Assembly: GCF_003474435.1 (NCBI RefSeq)
Contig: NZ_QRNF01000011.1
Location: 29,203-93,202 of the forward strand
Direction: 5' to 3'
DNA from: Ruminococcus sp. AF46-10NS
GTDB taxonomy: Bacteria > Bacillota > Clostridia > Lachnospirales > Lachnospiraceae
DNA length: 64,000 nt
Below are positions 54,043 to 63,674 of the stretch, in pieces. Within the stretch, counting starts at the first letter, position 1, and every line of letters starts with the position of its first letter. Made by a program: the position numbers and the translations under genes. The notes beneath the pieces were generated by a model, which was not told the origin of the DNA, did no database searches, and worked only from the letters and a program-made list of their open reading frames with translations.

Positions 54043-55101
54043 ATGAATAAATATGATAGATTTTATCCGGGAAGGGTTTGGCTGGATACAGAAGGAAAAA
54101 GAATACAGGCTCACGGTGGATCCGTGATCTTTATTGACGGAGTTTATTACTGGTACGGTGAAAATAAAGAAAAAACAGTACCTGGAAGCGGAATCTGGCA
54201 CTGGGGTGTAAGATGCTATGCTTCCAGAGATCTGTACAACTGGGAGGATAAAGGACTGATCATTCCTCCGGAGCCGGATGATATCCATTCTTCTCTTCAT
54301 CCATCCAGATGCATGGACAGGCCTCATATTATCTATAACAGAGGCACCGGAAAATATGTGTGCTGGTTAAAGATCATGAATCCTGATGAGACACAGACTT
54401 CAACAGTCCTTACTGCAGATCACTTTCTGGGACCTTATACCAAGGTAAGAGAAGGACTGAAGCCTTTGAACATGAGCGCAGGAGACTTTGATCTGGCAGT
54501 GGCGCCGGACGGAAAAGCATATTATTATTTTGAGCGTGTACACAGTGAAACCATTTGCGCAGACCTGACAGAGGACTATACAGATGTGACAGGATATTAT
54601 TCCACACATTTCCCAAGACCTTATCCACCTTATGTCAGGGAGGCAACTGCTCATTTCAGTAGAAAAGGAAAACACTATCTCCTGACATCGGGAACCACTT
54701 CTTATTATCCGAATCCTTCAGAAATTGCCATTGCCGATACCTGGCATGGTCCGTACAGGGTACTTGGAAATCCGCATCCGGAGGACAAAAGCAACACATC
54801 TTATCATTCCCAGATTTCTTCTGTATTTAAGGTACAGGGAAAAAAGGATCTTTATATTGCATGTGCGGATCGATGGCTGCCCCGGCAGATGGATGCCAGA
54901 TATGAGGAGTATTCCAGAATGTTTGAGGCAATCTTTAATCCGGATATTTCCGTTGAAGAACGTCAGAAGCTGTTAGCCAGGGAACCCCTTCCGGAGGATA
55001 ACACATCTATTGCGGATTATGTATGGCTTCCGCTGCGTTTTGACGGAGAGATGGTGTATATCGACTGGAAAGAGGAATGGAGTCTGGACGATTATGAATA
55101 A
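54043..55101 (+). CDS. Glycoside hydrolase family 43-like protein
   Basis: A 352-residue five-blade propeller glycosidase without a signal peptide. Blade motifs include AHGGSVIFIDGVYYWYGENKE, CMDRPHIIYNRGTGKYVCW, DFDLAVAPDGKAYYYFERVHSE, YPPYVREATAHFSRKGKHYLLTSG and YHSQISSVFKVQG. These resemble the GH43 subgroup acting on beta-galactans and related side chains, though a GH43/GH117 distinction is uncertain. Intracellular location and neighbours (AraC regulator, GPH transporter, GH3) suggest it trims imported oligosaccharides. Confidence 0.8.
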   Translation: MNKYDRFYPGRVWLDTEGKRIQAHGGSVIFIDGVYYWYGENKEKTVPGSGIWHWGVRCYASRDLYNWEDKGLIIPPEPDDIHSSLHPSRCMDRPHIIYNRGTGKYVCWLKIMNPDETQTSTVLTADHFLGPYTKVREGLKPLNMSAGDFDLAVAPDGKAYYYFERVHSETICADLTEDYTDVTGYYSTHFPRPYPPYVREATAHFSRKGKHYLLTSGTTSYYPNPSEIAIADTWHGPYRVLGNPHPEDKSNTSYHSQISSVFKVQGKKDLYIACADRWLPRQMDARYEEYSRMFEAIFNPDISVEERQKLLAREPLPEDNTSIADYVWLPLRFDGEMVYIDWKEEWSLDDYE

Positions 55102-55133
55102 ATAAGACTGCTGGCGAATGGCTGCAAAAAATA

Positions 55134-56243
55134 TTACCAGGGAAAATTCTCTGCTCTCTTTTTCAGGAACTCCTTCCTGTATTGCTGAGGAGAAATTCCC
55201 TGGTATTCTTTGAATACACGATAAAAGTGATCAGCACTGTTGTAGCCTGTTTTTTCGGAGATCTCTTCTATGGACAGATCGGTTTTTTCCAGATATTCCA
55301 GAGCTTCTTTCATTTTCAGTGTTTTAATAAGCTGTGTGAAATTTTTGCTCGTGTTTTCTTTGATGATCTTGGAGAGATAAGGGACAGAATAGTGAAAACG
55401 CTCTGCAAGTATGGGAAGAGTAACCGTTTTGTAATGACTCTGAATGTAGCGGACAATGGGAATATGATCCGGGCCGGACTTGTAATAGGAAAACTGCTGG
55501 TAGATGTGGTAGGAGCGGAGGACATAGACAAACAGCAGATTGATCCAGTAAATATTGCATCGTTCCACATAATTGTCATACCGGAAATTCTCCAGAAACA
55601 GTTTCTTTACAAGATCTTTGATCTCACAGGAAGCATCAGTTTTGATCAGCAGATAATTGGCCTCCTCGGAGGAGGACAGGATCTTGCGGAAAAAATCTGA
55701 CAGGATGTCATCAGAGGAAAGCAGAGGAAAAAACAGTTTGCTGAAAGTGCTTTCCTTAATATAGATCGGAAATATGTAGGAATCTTTGTTAAGAAGAGTT
55801 ACATTGTGCCGGGTAAATGGAGATAGAATGCAGAAATCACCTTCCGTCAGAATCTGCTGTTCATCCAGAAAGGTAAGTTCACACTGACCACGGTAAACGT
55901 AGTCGATCTCAAAGCAGTCGTGGAGATGAATAAAATCCTTGCATCCCCAGAACTGGTAAACGACAGTGAGCCCTGCGTTCGGAGGAACAATATCAAAACG
56001 CTCCGGAATATGCAGGATCTTATCCGAAAAATAGAAATATAGTTTCCGGATCTCTTTCAAAAAGTCATCGTCTTCCAGACGGATCAGACTGGATGTATCT
56101 ATGGTACCCGGAAATTCCTTAAGGTAATGCTTCTGGGTGTAGATCTGGTGAAGAATAAAAGGAAAATCAGGGGCTTTTCCTGTGACACGATGGTATTCCT
56201 CTATATGGTCCTGAATCTCTCCGATGGAAATATAAAAATTCAT
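55134..56243 (-). CDS. AraC family transcriptional regulator
   Basis: A 369-residue regulator. The middle contains a cupin-like sensing domain (VVYQFWGCKDFIHLHDCFEIDYVYRGQCELTF), and the C-terminal 100 residues hold two HTH motifs (TLPILAERFHYSVPYLSKIIKENTSKNF and SIEEISEKTGYNSADHFYRVFKEYQGISPQQYRKEF). It is transcribed away from the transporter and glycosidase genes at 56449 and is their likely sugar-responsive activator. AAAGGAATCC precedes the ATG. Confidence 0.92.
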   Translation of the reverse strand: MNFYISIGEIQDHIEEYHRVTGKAPDFPFILHQIYTQKHYLKEFPGTIDTSSLIRLEDDDFLKEIRKLYFYFSDKILHIPERFDIVPPNAGLTVVYQFWGCKDFIHLHDCFEIDYVYRGQCELTFLDEQQILTEGDFCILSPFTRHNVTLLNKDSYIFPIYIKESTFSKLFFPLLSSDDILSDFFRKILSSSEEANYLLIKTDASCEIKDLVKKLFLENFRYDNYVERCNIYWINLLFVYVLRSYHIYQQFSYYKSGPDHIPIVRYIQSHYKTVTLPILAERFHYSVPYLSKIIKENTSKNFTQLIKTLKMKEALEYLEKTDLSIEEISEKTGYNSADHFYRVFKEYQGISPQQYRKEFLKKRAENFPW

Positions 56244-56448
56244 AGGATTCCTTTCTTTATAGTATGGTTATCGTTATCATATTCTATGGAAAATTCTATC
56301 ACAGGCCGCTTGTAAAGAAAATAATAAAATGTATAAAATATTAAAAAAGGTCGGATTTCAAAAGAAAGATAATAGATCATATAGGGGCAGATAACTGTTT
56401 CAGCTGATAGAATAGAACTATCAAAAGAGAAAGATGAGGAGGTCCGAA

Positions 56449-57825
56449 ATGGAACAAAAAATGAAAGCAACCGATAAATTAAGCTGGCTGGAAAAGATAT
56501 CCTTCTCCGGCGGTGAGATGGGAACAAACCTGCTGTTTACAGTTATGAGTGCATATCTGCTGGTTTACTATACCAATTATGCTCATGTAAATGCGGCAAT
56601 AGTAGGAACCATTATGTTTGTGTCAAAGATCTTTGATGCGATTTCAGATGTGGCAATGGGATATGTGGAAGAAAGATTTGCAAAGCCAGGAGCAAAGGCA
56701 AGACCATGGCTGAAAAGAATGGCACTGCCATATGCGATCTCCGCGATCATTCTTTTTACTGTGCCGGATTTTACAAGCACGGTAGCTCAGGGAATTTATG
56801 TATTTATTACTTATAATCTGTTCTGTACGATCTACACAATGATCGTTATTCCGTATAACTCTCTTCAGGCGCTGATCACACAGGATAAGGATGATCGAAA
56901 GACAACAGGAGTTCTCCGGTCAATCTTTTCTACTATAGCATCTACGATCGTGAATTCCTTTACAATGATCTTTATAGGATGGGCCGGAAATACAAAGCTA
57001 AGCTGGACCATTGTTATCGGTGTATATGCTGTCATTGCGCTGATCGTATACAGTCTTTGCTATGTCAACACAACAGAAAGAGTTAATGCTGAGGAAGACC
57101 AGCATGGACAGGATGACAAAAAGCTTGGTTTTGTGGAAAGTCTTTTCAATGTAATGAAAAATAAATACTGGCGTATCCTTACAGTAAACGGTATTTTTTC
57201 AAGTGCTGTAATTTCCCTGAACATGGGCTCTATGTTCTTTTATCTGGCCTATGTCTGCGGAAAGCCACAGTCTGTTGCAATCGTAGGAATGTTACTGTCC
57301 ATGCCGATGCTGGTACTGATCCCGCTGTCAGCACCGATCGTTGCAAAATGTGGAATGAAAAACAGTCTGGTAGCAGGTGTCCTGATCATGACAGTGGGAA
57401 GAATTATCGTTGGAGTAAGCGGAGAAAGCTCTTTGATGATGATCTATGTGGGAACCTTTATTTTTGCTCTGGGCTGCAGCACACAGTGGTGTTCTTATCC
57501 GCTTCTCTGCTATACCGTAGAATATGGACAGTGGAAAACAGGCGTCCGTCAGGAAGGTATGATCATGTCTGCAAACAGTTTTGGTTCCAAATGTGGTACC
57601 GCGCTTGGTACTGCACTGTGCGGCTGGGTACTTGCCTGGGCAGGATATAACGGAGCTGCGGAGATTCAGACTGCATCAGCACTGACAGGAATTAAGATCG
57701 TCTATGTTTATCTGCCTGTTATCTTAAATATTCTTTCTGCAGTGATCTTAAGCTTTTATAAACTGGAAAAAGAATACTCAACAATTGTTAAAGAACTGGA
57801 AGAGAGAAAGGCTGTTGGAAAGTAA
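56449..57825 (+). CDS. GPH-family sugar:cation symporter
   Basis: A 458-residue MFS carrier of the glycoside-pentoside-hexuronide family. The start at 56449 (MEQKMKATDKLSWLEK) is preferred because GAGGAGG lies just upstream; an in-frame ATG at 56434 overlaps that site. Signature stretches: SFSGGEMGTNLLFTVM, KIFDAISDVAMGYVEERFAKPGAKARPWL and DDRKTTGVLRSIF. It would import a glycoside with Na+ or H+. Its stop lies 2 bases before the GH3 gene, so both are cotranscribed. Confidence 0.92.
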   Translation: MEQKMKATDKLSWLEKISFSGGEMGTNLLFTVMSAYLLVYYTNYAHVNAAIVGTIMFVSKIFDAISDVAMGYVEERFAKPGAKARPWLKRMALPYAISAIILFTVPDFTSTVAQGIYVFITYNLFCTIYTMIVIPYNSLQALITQDKDDRKTTGVLRSIFSTIASTIVNSFTMIFIGWAGNTKLSWTIVIGVYAVIALIVYSLCYVNTTERVNAEEDQHGQDDKKLGFVESLFNVMKNKYWRILTVNGIFSSAVISLNMGSMFFYLAYVCGKPQSVAIVGMLLSMPMLVLIPLSAPIVAKCGMKNSLVAGVLIMTVGRIIVGVSGESSLMMIYVGTFIFALGCSTQWCSYPLLCYTVEYGQWKTGVRQEGMIMSANSFGSKCGTALGTALCGWVLAWAGYNGAAEIQTASALTGIKIVYVYLPVILNILSAVILSFYKLEKEYSTIVKELEERKAVGK

Positions 57826-57827
57826 CT

Positions 57828-60182
57828 ATGTTTGAAAAATTATTTGATACTGTTATAGAAAATATGCTTGGCAGGATGACGTTGGAGGAGAAGGCCTACG
57901 CCCTGACCCCACTGGATAATCAGTACTGTTCCATTCCATCTCAGGACTTCTATGGCCCTACGCCTCAGGATGTTCCCGGAGGGGGACAAGATAACTGGCC
58001 TGCCGGAAAGCCGGTTCCGGGAGAGGATGGCAGACCTGCGGATGGAAAGTATCATCCTGTTGCTTTTCCGTCCAATTCTGCTGTGGCAATGAGCTGGGAT
58101 AAAAAGCTGGCTTATGATGTGGGAGTGAAATGGGCACAGGAAGCCAAGGCCAGTCCGGAAAAGATAAATATCCTTAATCGTCCGGGAATGAATCTGAAGC
58201 GTTCACCACTGTGTGGACGGAATTACGATTATCTCAGCGAAGATCCGGTACAGACAGGAATTCTGGCGGCAGAATATGTAAAAGGAATACAGAGTCAGGG
58301 AATCGGTGCCTGCCCCAAGCATTTTCTTGCCAATAATCAGGAATTTGACAGAATGAATACAGACTCTGTAATTTCGGAGAGAGTGCTCCATGAGGTATAT
58401 CTCCGTCCCTGGAAAAAAATGATCCAGGAAGCACAGCCCTGGATGATCATGACTTCCTATAATAAAGTTAATGGAGAGTGGGTCAATTCCAGTAAAGAGT
58501 GTATGAAGCTTCTGAGAGAAGAGATTGGTTATGAAGGCGTAGTGGTTTCGGATTTCCTTGCTATTCATCATAATAAGGTTGCAGCTCACAGAAACCAGAT
58601 GGATATTGAGCTTGCCGCCCAGGAAATTCATACGAAAGAAATCGTGGAAGCGGTAAAAAATGGTGAGATAAAAGAAGAAGAGCTTGACCAGATCATCCGC
58701 CGTCAGCTTCGGATGGCACTGTATGCCCTGAAACAGGAAAATACGCAGGAAGCAGATCTGGAAGCTTTTCACAGGGAATCCATAGAAATTGCAGAGCAAT
58801 GTATGACGCTGCTGAAAAATGAGGATATTCTGCCGGTTACCGCATCCTGTACAGACAGACTTATTGTTGCAGGAGAACTGGCAGAAAAGCCTAATATAAC
58901 AGGCAGCGGAAGTGGATATATGAATGGTTATATGGTGGAAAATCCCTTAAAAAATATATGCACACTTGCAGAAAAAGCAGGTATTCAGACCGAATATATT
59001 CCAGGATACAGAATGGCTGATAAGATCCTGCCACTGGGGAAAAAAGAGGCAGGACAGAGCTGTGACCTGCAGATACCCCAAATATGCCAGAGTGATCTGG
59101 TGCTTGCTTTTGTGGGGGCACCGTATGGCCATGAATCAGAAAGCTATGACCGGCCGGATATCTGTCTGCCGGAAGAACAGAGGGACATGCTGGACAGCCT
59201 GACAAAACAGACGGATAATATAGTTATTGTTCTTTCCGGCGGAAGTGTCTATGATATGACTCCCTGGAAGGACAAGGTAAAGGGAATCCTTTTTGCTGGA
59301 TTTGCAGGAGAAGGTGCCGGCGCTGCTGTTGCCAATATTCTGTTTGGAAAAAGTGAGCCGGGAGGAAGATTGACAGAAACATTTCCAATAGATTTCGCAC
59401 ATACACCTGCGTATTTTGACTTTACAGGGAAAATGATGGAAATGCCACATGTAAATTACTCGGAAGGTCTTCTTACCGGATACCGCTGGTATGATACAAG
59501 ACATCTTCCGGTACTGTATCCTTTTGGATACGGACTTAGCTATACGACGTTTTCCTACACGGAACCGGTTGTAGATAAAGCAGTTATGACGCCGGAGGAT
59601 ACACTGACTGTGAGCCTGGATGTCACCAATACAGGAAAACGGGCAGGAAGCCAGGTGATACAGCTTTATATCCATGAACAGGGCGGACTGTTTGCCAGAC
59701 CGGAAAAGGAGCTGAGAGATTTTGCAAAAGTATTTCTGCAGCCGGGAGAAACGAAAACAGTGAAATTTACTTTATCAGGAGAGGATTTTGCTGTATACAG
59801 TGATGTACTGCATAAATGGGGAGTACAGTCAGACCGATATGAGATTCTTCTGAACACTTCTGCACAGGATTCCATAGCCAGGGTATCTGTAGATATTATC
59901 CGAGGAGATCAGATGTATTATTTTACTGAAATGTCACCACTGGTACAGTTCATAAATTGCCCGGCTTTCCACGAGTATCTGAAACAGAATGAACCGCAGT
60001 GGAAACAGGATTTCTTTGATCTGGAGAAAACAGAATTTCTCGTTCTGATGCTGCCATTACCATTCTACAGAGTTTCAGAGCCTCTTCAGGGAGAACCATT
60101 TTTCACTGCAGAGAAGATTTCAGAGATCATTGAGCTGTGTAATCAATATGTGAGGAGAGAGAATAACACACAGCAGAGGTAG
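57828..60182 (+). CDS. Glycoside hydrolase family 3 beta-glycosidase
   Basis: A 784-residue cytoplasmic GH3 enzyme. The substrate site includes KHFLANNQEFDRMNTDS, and the catalytic nucleophile is D242 in VVVSDFLAIH (SDF where most have SDW). A C-terminal fibronectin-III-like domain starts near VDKAVMTPEDTLTVSLDVTNTGKRAGSQVIQLYI. The N-terminus has an unusual proline/glycine-rich insertion (QDVPGGGQDNWPAGKPVPGEDGRPADG). It likely hydrolyses beta-linked glucose or xylose oligosaccharides imported by the upstream transporter. Confidence 0.9.
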   Translation: MFEKLFDTVIENMLGRMTLEEKAYALTPLDNQYCSIPSQDFYGPTPQDVPGGGQDNWPAGKPVPGEDGRPADGKYHPVAFPSNSAVAMSWDKKLAYDVGVKWAQEAKASPEKINILNRPGMNLKRSPLCGRNYDYLSEDPVQTGILAAEYVKGIQSQGIGACPKHFLANNQEFDRMNTDSVISERVLHEVYLRPWKKMIQEAQPWMIMTSYNKVNGEWVNSSKECMKLLREEIGYEGVVVSDFLAIHHNKVAAHRNQMDIELAAQEIHTKEIVEAVKNGEIKEEELDQIIRRQLRMALYALKQENTQEADLEAFHRESIEIAEQCMTLLKNEDILPVTASCTDRLIVAGELAEKPNITGSGSGYMNGYMVENPLKNICTLAEKAGIQTEYIPGYRMADKILPLGKKEAGQSCDLQIPQICQSDLVLAFVGAPYGHESESYDRPDICLPEEQRDMLDSLTKQTDNIVIVLSGGSVYDMTPWKDKVKGILFAGFAGEGAGAAVANILFGKSEPGGRLTETFPIDFAHTPAYFDFTGKMMEMPHVNYSEGLLTGYRWYDTRHLPVLYPFGYGLSYTTFSYTEPVVDKAVMTPEDTLTVSLDVTNTGKRAGSQVIQLYIHEQGGLFARPEKELRDFAKVFLQPGETKTVKFTLSGEDFAVYSDVLHKWGVQSDRYEILLNTSAQDSIARVSVDIIRGDQMYYFTEMSPLVQFINCPAFHEYLKQNEPQWKQDFFDLEKTEFLVLMLPLPFYRVSEPLQGEPFFTAEKISEIIELCNQYVRRENNTQQR

Positions 60183-60188
60183 GAGATT

Positions 60189-61381
60189 ATGAATAAAATA
60201 GAAGAGACTCTCAGGAATTTTACGAATAGAAAAGAGATAGCAGGTGCGGCGGTTCTGGTTCGAAAGGAAGGAAGAATCGTAGAAGACTTTTCTTATGGAT
60301 ATGGAGATATAGAAAAAAAAGTGCCGGTGGATAGAAAGACAATGTTTCGTCTGGCATCCATGACGAAACCGGTAACTGCAATTGCAGTGATGCAGCTGGT
60401 TGAAACAGGCAAGCTGGGACTTTATGATCAGATAAAAGATTACATTCCAGCGTTTGCCGGACAGAAGGTATGCAGAGAGAAGGTTGGAGATCTGATCTAC
60501 ACTCCGGATCCCAACAGTCCGACAGGACAGAGTATCAATGAAGAAAAGCTCAGAAATATACAATATGTAAGAGCTGACCGGGATATTACCGTATTTGATC
60601 TTCTTAATCACAGCAGTGGACTAGGGATGGGACCTGTGGGGGATACTCTTGTAAAGCGTGTGATAAAACCGGAAGATAATGTCTGGGAACGTGCTGTAAA
60701 ATATGCAGAGCTTCCACTGGATTTTCAGCCAGGGACGGCCAGTGGCTACAGTGCTATGGCCGGGTTTGAAGTTTTGGCAGCTATTGTAGAAAAAGTATCA
60801 GGGGAAGCTTATGACCGGTATCTGGATAAACACATTTTTGAACCTCTTGGAATAAGAGATATTACATATAGACCATCCATGGAACAGAGGAAAAGAATGC
60901 CAAGGCTTTATGAGTACTCACAGGGAACATTGACTGATGTATCAGATACAGATGAGGGCTGGAGTCAGATGAGCCCGATAAAAAATACGTGTGTTTCCGG
61001 AGCAGCAGGACTGATTGGAAGTATGGAGGAATATGAGAAATTAGCACATATGCTCTTACAGAAAGGAACACTGGACGGTATACAGATTCTGAAATCTGAA
61101 ACAGTGGAAATGATGGCCGGAAAAGGAATAAGCCATAAGAGCGAAATGATTCCTGGTGTATACTGGGGGCTTGGAATGGCGGTTGTGGATAAACCACAAA
61201 CAGTACATCTTTCAAGGAGCAGAGGTAGTTTTGGATGGAGCGGTGCCTTTGGAACCCATTTTTTTGTGGATCCGGTTAATGATCTGGAGATGGTACTTGG
61301 AATTAATCGTTCAAATATTGGCGGAGCCGCTCGGTGGTTTCGTTTGCTATAGAGGATGCAGTTCGAGAGACATTCTTGTAA
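60189..61381 (+). CDS. Serine hydrolase, class C beta-lactamase-like (frameshifted near 61329)
   Basis: About 396 residues. The catalytic SxxK is SMTK near residue 59 (FRLASMTKPVTAI), and YSAMAGF matches the conserved Tyr motif. There is no signal peptide, which argues for an intracellular esterase rather than a beta-lactamase. The frame as given stops at 61352 after GGAARWFRLL; restoring one G near 61329 gives GGAGSVVSFAIEDAVRETFL with a stop at 61381. AGGAG precedes the ATG. It is the last gene of the glycan operon and may deacetylate or otherwise process sugar esters (inference). Confidence 0.85.
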
Positions 61382-61389
61382 AAGTGATG

Positions 61390-61430
61390 GAGTATACAGA
61401 ATTTTGAAAAAAGTTCTGTATGCTCTTTTT
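61390..61430 (+). terminator. Terminator after the glycan operon
   Basis: GAGTATACAGAA pairs with TTCTGTATGCTC around a T/A-rich loop, followed by five T residues. Nearly identical to the terminator at 53861-53902. Confidence 0.8.
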
Positions 61431-61558
61431 ATTTGCATAAAATCTGATATACTTTATTTAAAGTTAGGGATAACTAACTAGCGGAACAGGAAAGACTAAG
61501 TTGCTGCTTTAAACGATATGTTTTTACTTTATATGAAATAAAACGGAGGGATAAATAA

Positions 61559-62340
61559 ATGGATGTAAATGTTTTCTATGGGATCCTGATTCCGTTTCTG
61601 GGAACTTCGGCAGGAGCAGCCTGCGTATTCTTTATGAAGAAAAATCTGAATGAACAGGTACAGCGGGCCCTTACCGGTTTTGCGGCGGGAGTCATGGTTG
61701 CGGCGTCGGTGTGGAGTCTTCTGATTCCGGCGATCGAACAGTCTGCCGACATGGGGAAGCTTTCTTTTGTACCGGCAGTGTTGGGACTGTGGGCAGGGGT
61801 TCTGTTTCTGCTTTTGCTGGATCATGTGATTCTGCATCTTCATCAGAACAGTGATCAGCCGAAGGCCCTAAGAGTAAGCAGCAGAAAACCACCATGCTGG
61901 TTCTGGCAGTAACCTTACACAATATTCCGGAAGGAATGGCAGTCGGAGTTGTCTACGCCGGATATCTTACCGGAAACACCAAGATCACCATGATGGGAGC
62001 GATGGCACTGTCTCTTGGAATCGCCATCCAGAATTTTCCGGAAGGAGCGATCATTTCCATGCCGCTGCGGTCTGAGGGAATGGGAAAGGGAAAAGCTTTT
62101 GTGGGTGGAATGTTGTCCGGAATTGTAGAGCCGATCGGAGCGATTCTCACGATTCTGGCAGCTGGACTTATTGTTCCTGCACTGCCCTATCTTTTGAGTT
62201 TTGCGGCAGGAGCCATGTTGTATGTGGTAGTAGAAGAGCTGATTCCGGAAATGTCCACAGGAGAACACTCCAATGTAGGAACGATCTTTTTTGCGGTTGG
62301 ATTTTCCCTGATGATGGTGCTGGATGTGGCACTGGGATAA
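61559..62340 (+). CDS. ZIP family metal transporter (frameshifted near 61861)
   Basis: About 260 residues with eight helices. The metal-binding motif in helix 4 is LHNIPEGMAVGV, and helix 5 has IQNFPEGAIISMPL, diagnostic of ZIP transporters for zinc or other divalent metals. The frame breaks near 61861: restoring one G turns PKALRVSSRK into PEGPKSKQQKTTMLVLAVTLHNIPEG and joins both halves. The intracellular loop carries a few histidines (HVILHLHQNS). ACGGAGGG precedes the ATG. Confidence 0.88.
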
Positions 62341-62379
62341 TGAAATTTTTCGAAATTTTTCGATCGTGTGAAAAAATTC

Positions 62380-62410
62380 TTGACTTGGAGTTGACTCCAG
62401 GTTGTATCCT
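62380..62410 (+). promoter_or_regulatory. MerR-type promoter with a 19-base spacer
   Basis: TTGACT (62380-62385), 19-base spacer, TATCCT (62405-62410). The spacer holds the dyad TGGAGT-TG-ACTCCA (62386-62399), the typical operator of a MerR-family activator. It precedes the MerR gene, so autoregulation is expected. Confidence 0.8.
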
Positions 62411-62428
62411 GATATCAGGAGGTGTGCT

Positions 62429-62701
62429 ATGACGATCAAAGAAGTATCAGAGAAATATGGGATTTCACAGGATACTCTTCGATACTATGAACGTGTGCAG
62501 GTAATACCGGCAGTTACCAGGACATCTGGTGGAATCCGGGACTATCAGGAAGAGGATCTTAAATGGGTGGAGCTTGCGGTCTGCATGAGAAATGCAGGAC
62601 TGCCGATTGAGAGCCTAATCGAATATCAGAAGCTTTTTCAGGCAGGGAATGGGACAATTCCTGCAAGGGATATCATCAAAAATATTATAAAGAGTTGCTG
62701 A
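62429..62701 (+). pseudogene. MerR family regulator truncated at the C-terminus
   Basis: The HTH is complete (MTIKEVSEKYGISQDTLRYYERVQVIP...RDYQEEDLKWVELAVCMRNAGLPIESLIEY), and the protein runs normally to KLFQAGNGTIPAR. After about 62668 it changes into integrase sequence in another frame and stops at 62701, so the dimerisation helix and effector part are missing. AGGAGG precedes the ATG. In relatives such regulators control oxidoreductases or stress genes; here no target follows. Confidence 0.75.
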
Positions 62702-62994
62702 AATCTTTGGATTTTCCTGATATTCATTTCCACCAGTTGCGAAATACCTATACCACGATTTTGCTGAAAAATAGCTTTAATGCGAAGGGAGTTTCACATT
62801 TATTGGGACATTCCAAGGAAATCATTTCTGTAGATGTTTATGGAGATACAGCACAGATTATAGAAGACTGTTTGTATGCATTGGAGCCATATATTGAAGA
62901 AGTGATTCCAAAAGAGCGGGAAAATCAGTATTTTGATTATTCGGAAATGAAAGAAATAGATTCGATTATAGAAGAATATTTCCATGCAGCCTGA
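62671..62994 (+). pseudogene. Tyrosine recombinase (integrase) C-terminal fragment
   Basis: Begins without a start at about YKELLKSLDFPDIHFHQLRNTYTTILL and runs to 62994. The catalytic HxLR motif (HFHQLRN), the LLGHS histidine and the nucleophile tyrosine in ISVDVYGDT are all present, but the N-terminal DNA-binding arm and first catalytic arginine region are absent. It is joined directly to the truncated MerR gene, so it is either a relic of a departed mobile element or an assembly join. A terminator follows. Confidence 0.75.
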
Positions 62995-63020
62995 TGAAAA
63001 ATAGAATAGTAGTGAAAGAA

Positions 63021-63056
63021 AAAGTACAAATAACAATCGAACATTTGTACTTTTTT
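63021..63056 (+). terminator. Intrinsic terminator after the integrase fragment
   Basis: AGTACAAAT pairs with ATTTGTACT over 11 bases, with a T run (63051-63056). Confidence 0.75.
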
Positions 63057-63401
63057 CTTACCCTCCTCTATATACTTTTGAAATTATCTTTGATATAATA
63101 GGGACTGTTACAAGAACAAACAGTAAAAATAAGACAGGATCGGAGCCAAGTGATATCAGGTATTTCCGAGAGCTGTTTAATCCGGAAAAATCAGTTTTGT
63201 GACTTTTTGCAGTTACGAGCTAAAAGAAGTGATGATTAATAGTAAAAATAAGCTTTTCGTTACGAATCCGGATACGAATTTTTGGCTGATATTAGTCGTA
63301 CTGAAAAAGTTCACAGAACTTTTTCAATCGCATAAATGCGATTAAAAGTCACATCTTATTGAACATTAGTAGTTCAATAAGCGTGAATGGAGGAATTTAC
63401 T
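63057..63401. other. Gene-free region before uvrB
   Basis: No gene is supported. CAGTTTTGTGACTTTTTGCAG at 63193-63213 resembles the right end of the dispersed repeat (GTTTTGTGACTTTTCATTGC). A palindrome ATCGCATAAATGCGAT lies near 63328-63343. GTTCAATAAG follows 14 bases after ATTGAAC, forming a small dyad before the uvrB ribosome site. Confidence 0.4.
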
Positions 63402-63674
63402 ATGAATGAGTTCAAACTAAAAGCCCCATACAAGCCCACCGGCGACCAGCCTCAGGCGATCGAGCGTCTGGTCAAAGGCTTCAAAGAAGGCAACCAGTTC
63501 GAGACATTACTGGGTGTTACAGGATCCGGTAAGACCTTTACCATGGCAAACGTTATTGCTCAGCTTAACAAACCAACCTTGGTACTTGCGCACAATAAAA
63601 CACTTGCAGCCCAGCTGTACGGTGAGTTTAAGGAATTCTTCCCTGAGAATGCAGTGGAATACTTTGTCTCCTAG
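63402..63674 (+). pseudogene. uvrB: UvrB excinuclease subunit B, truncated after about 90 codons
   Basis: The first 90 residues of UvrB ([27 protein letters not shown]), including the Walker A GVTGSGKT and the segment [26 protein letters not shown]. Intact UvrB continues YYDYYQPEAY and reaches about 660 residues. Here the frame meets TAG at 63672-63674, exactly where the dispersed repeat begins. GGAGGAA precedes the ATG at 63402. Loss of UvrB would abolish nucleotide excision repair unless another copy exists, so an assembly join is a serious alternative. Confidence 0.85.

Noticed and set aside
60189..61381. Serine hydrolase as a resistance beta-lactamase
   Set aside because: It has no signal peptide and sits at the end of a glycan operon; the SxxK fold is shared by many esterases.
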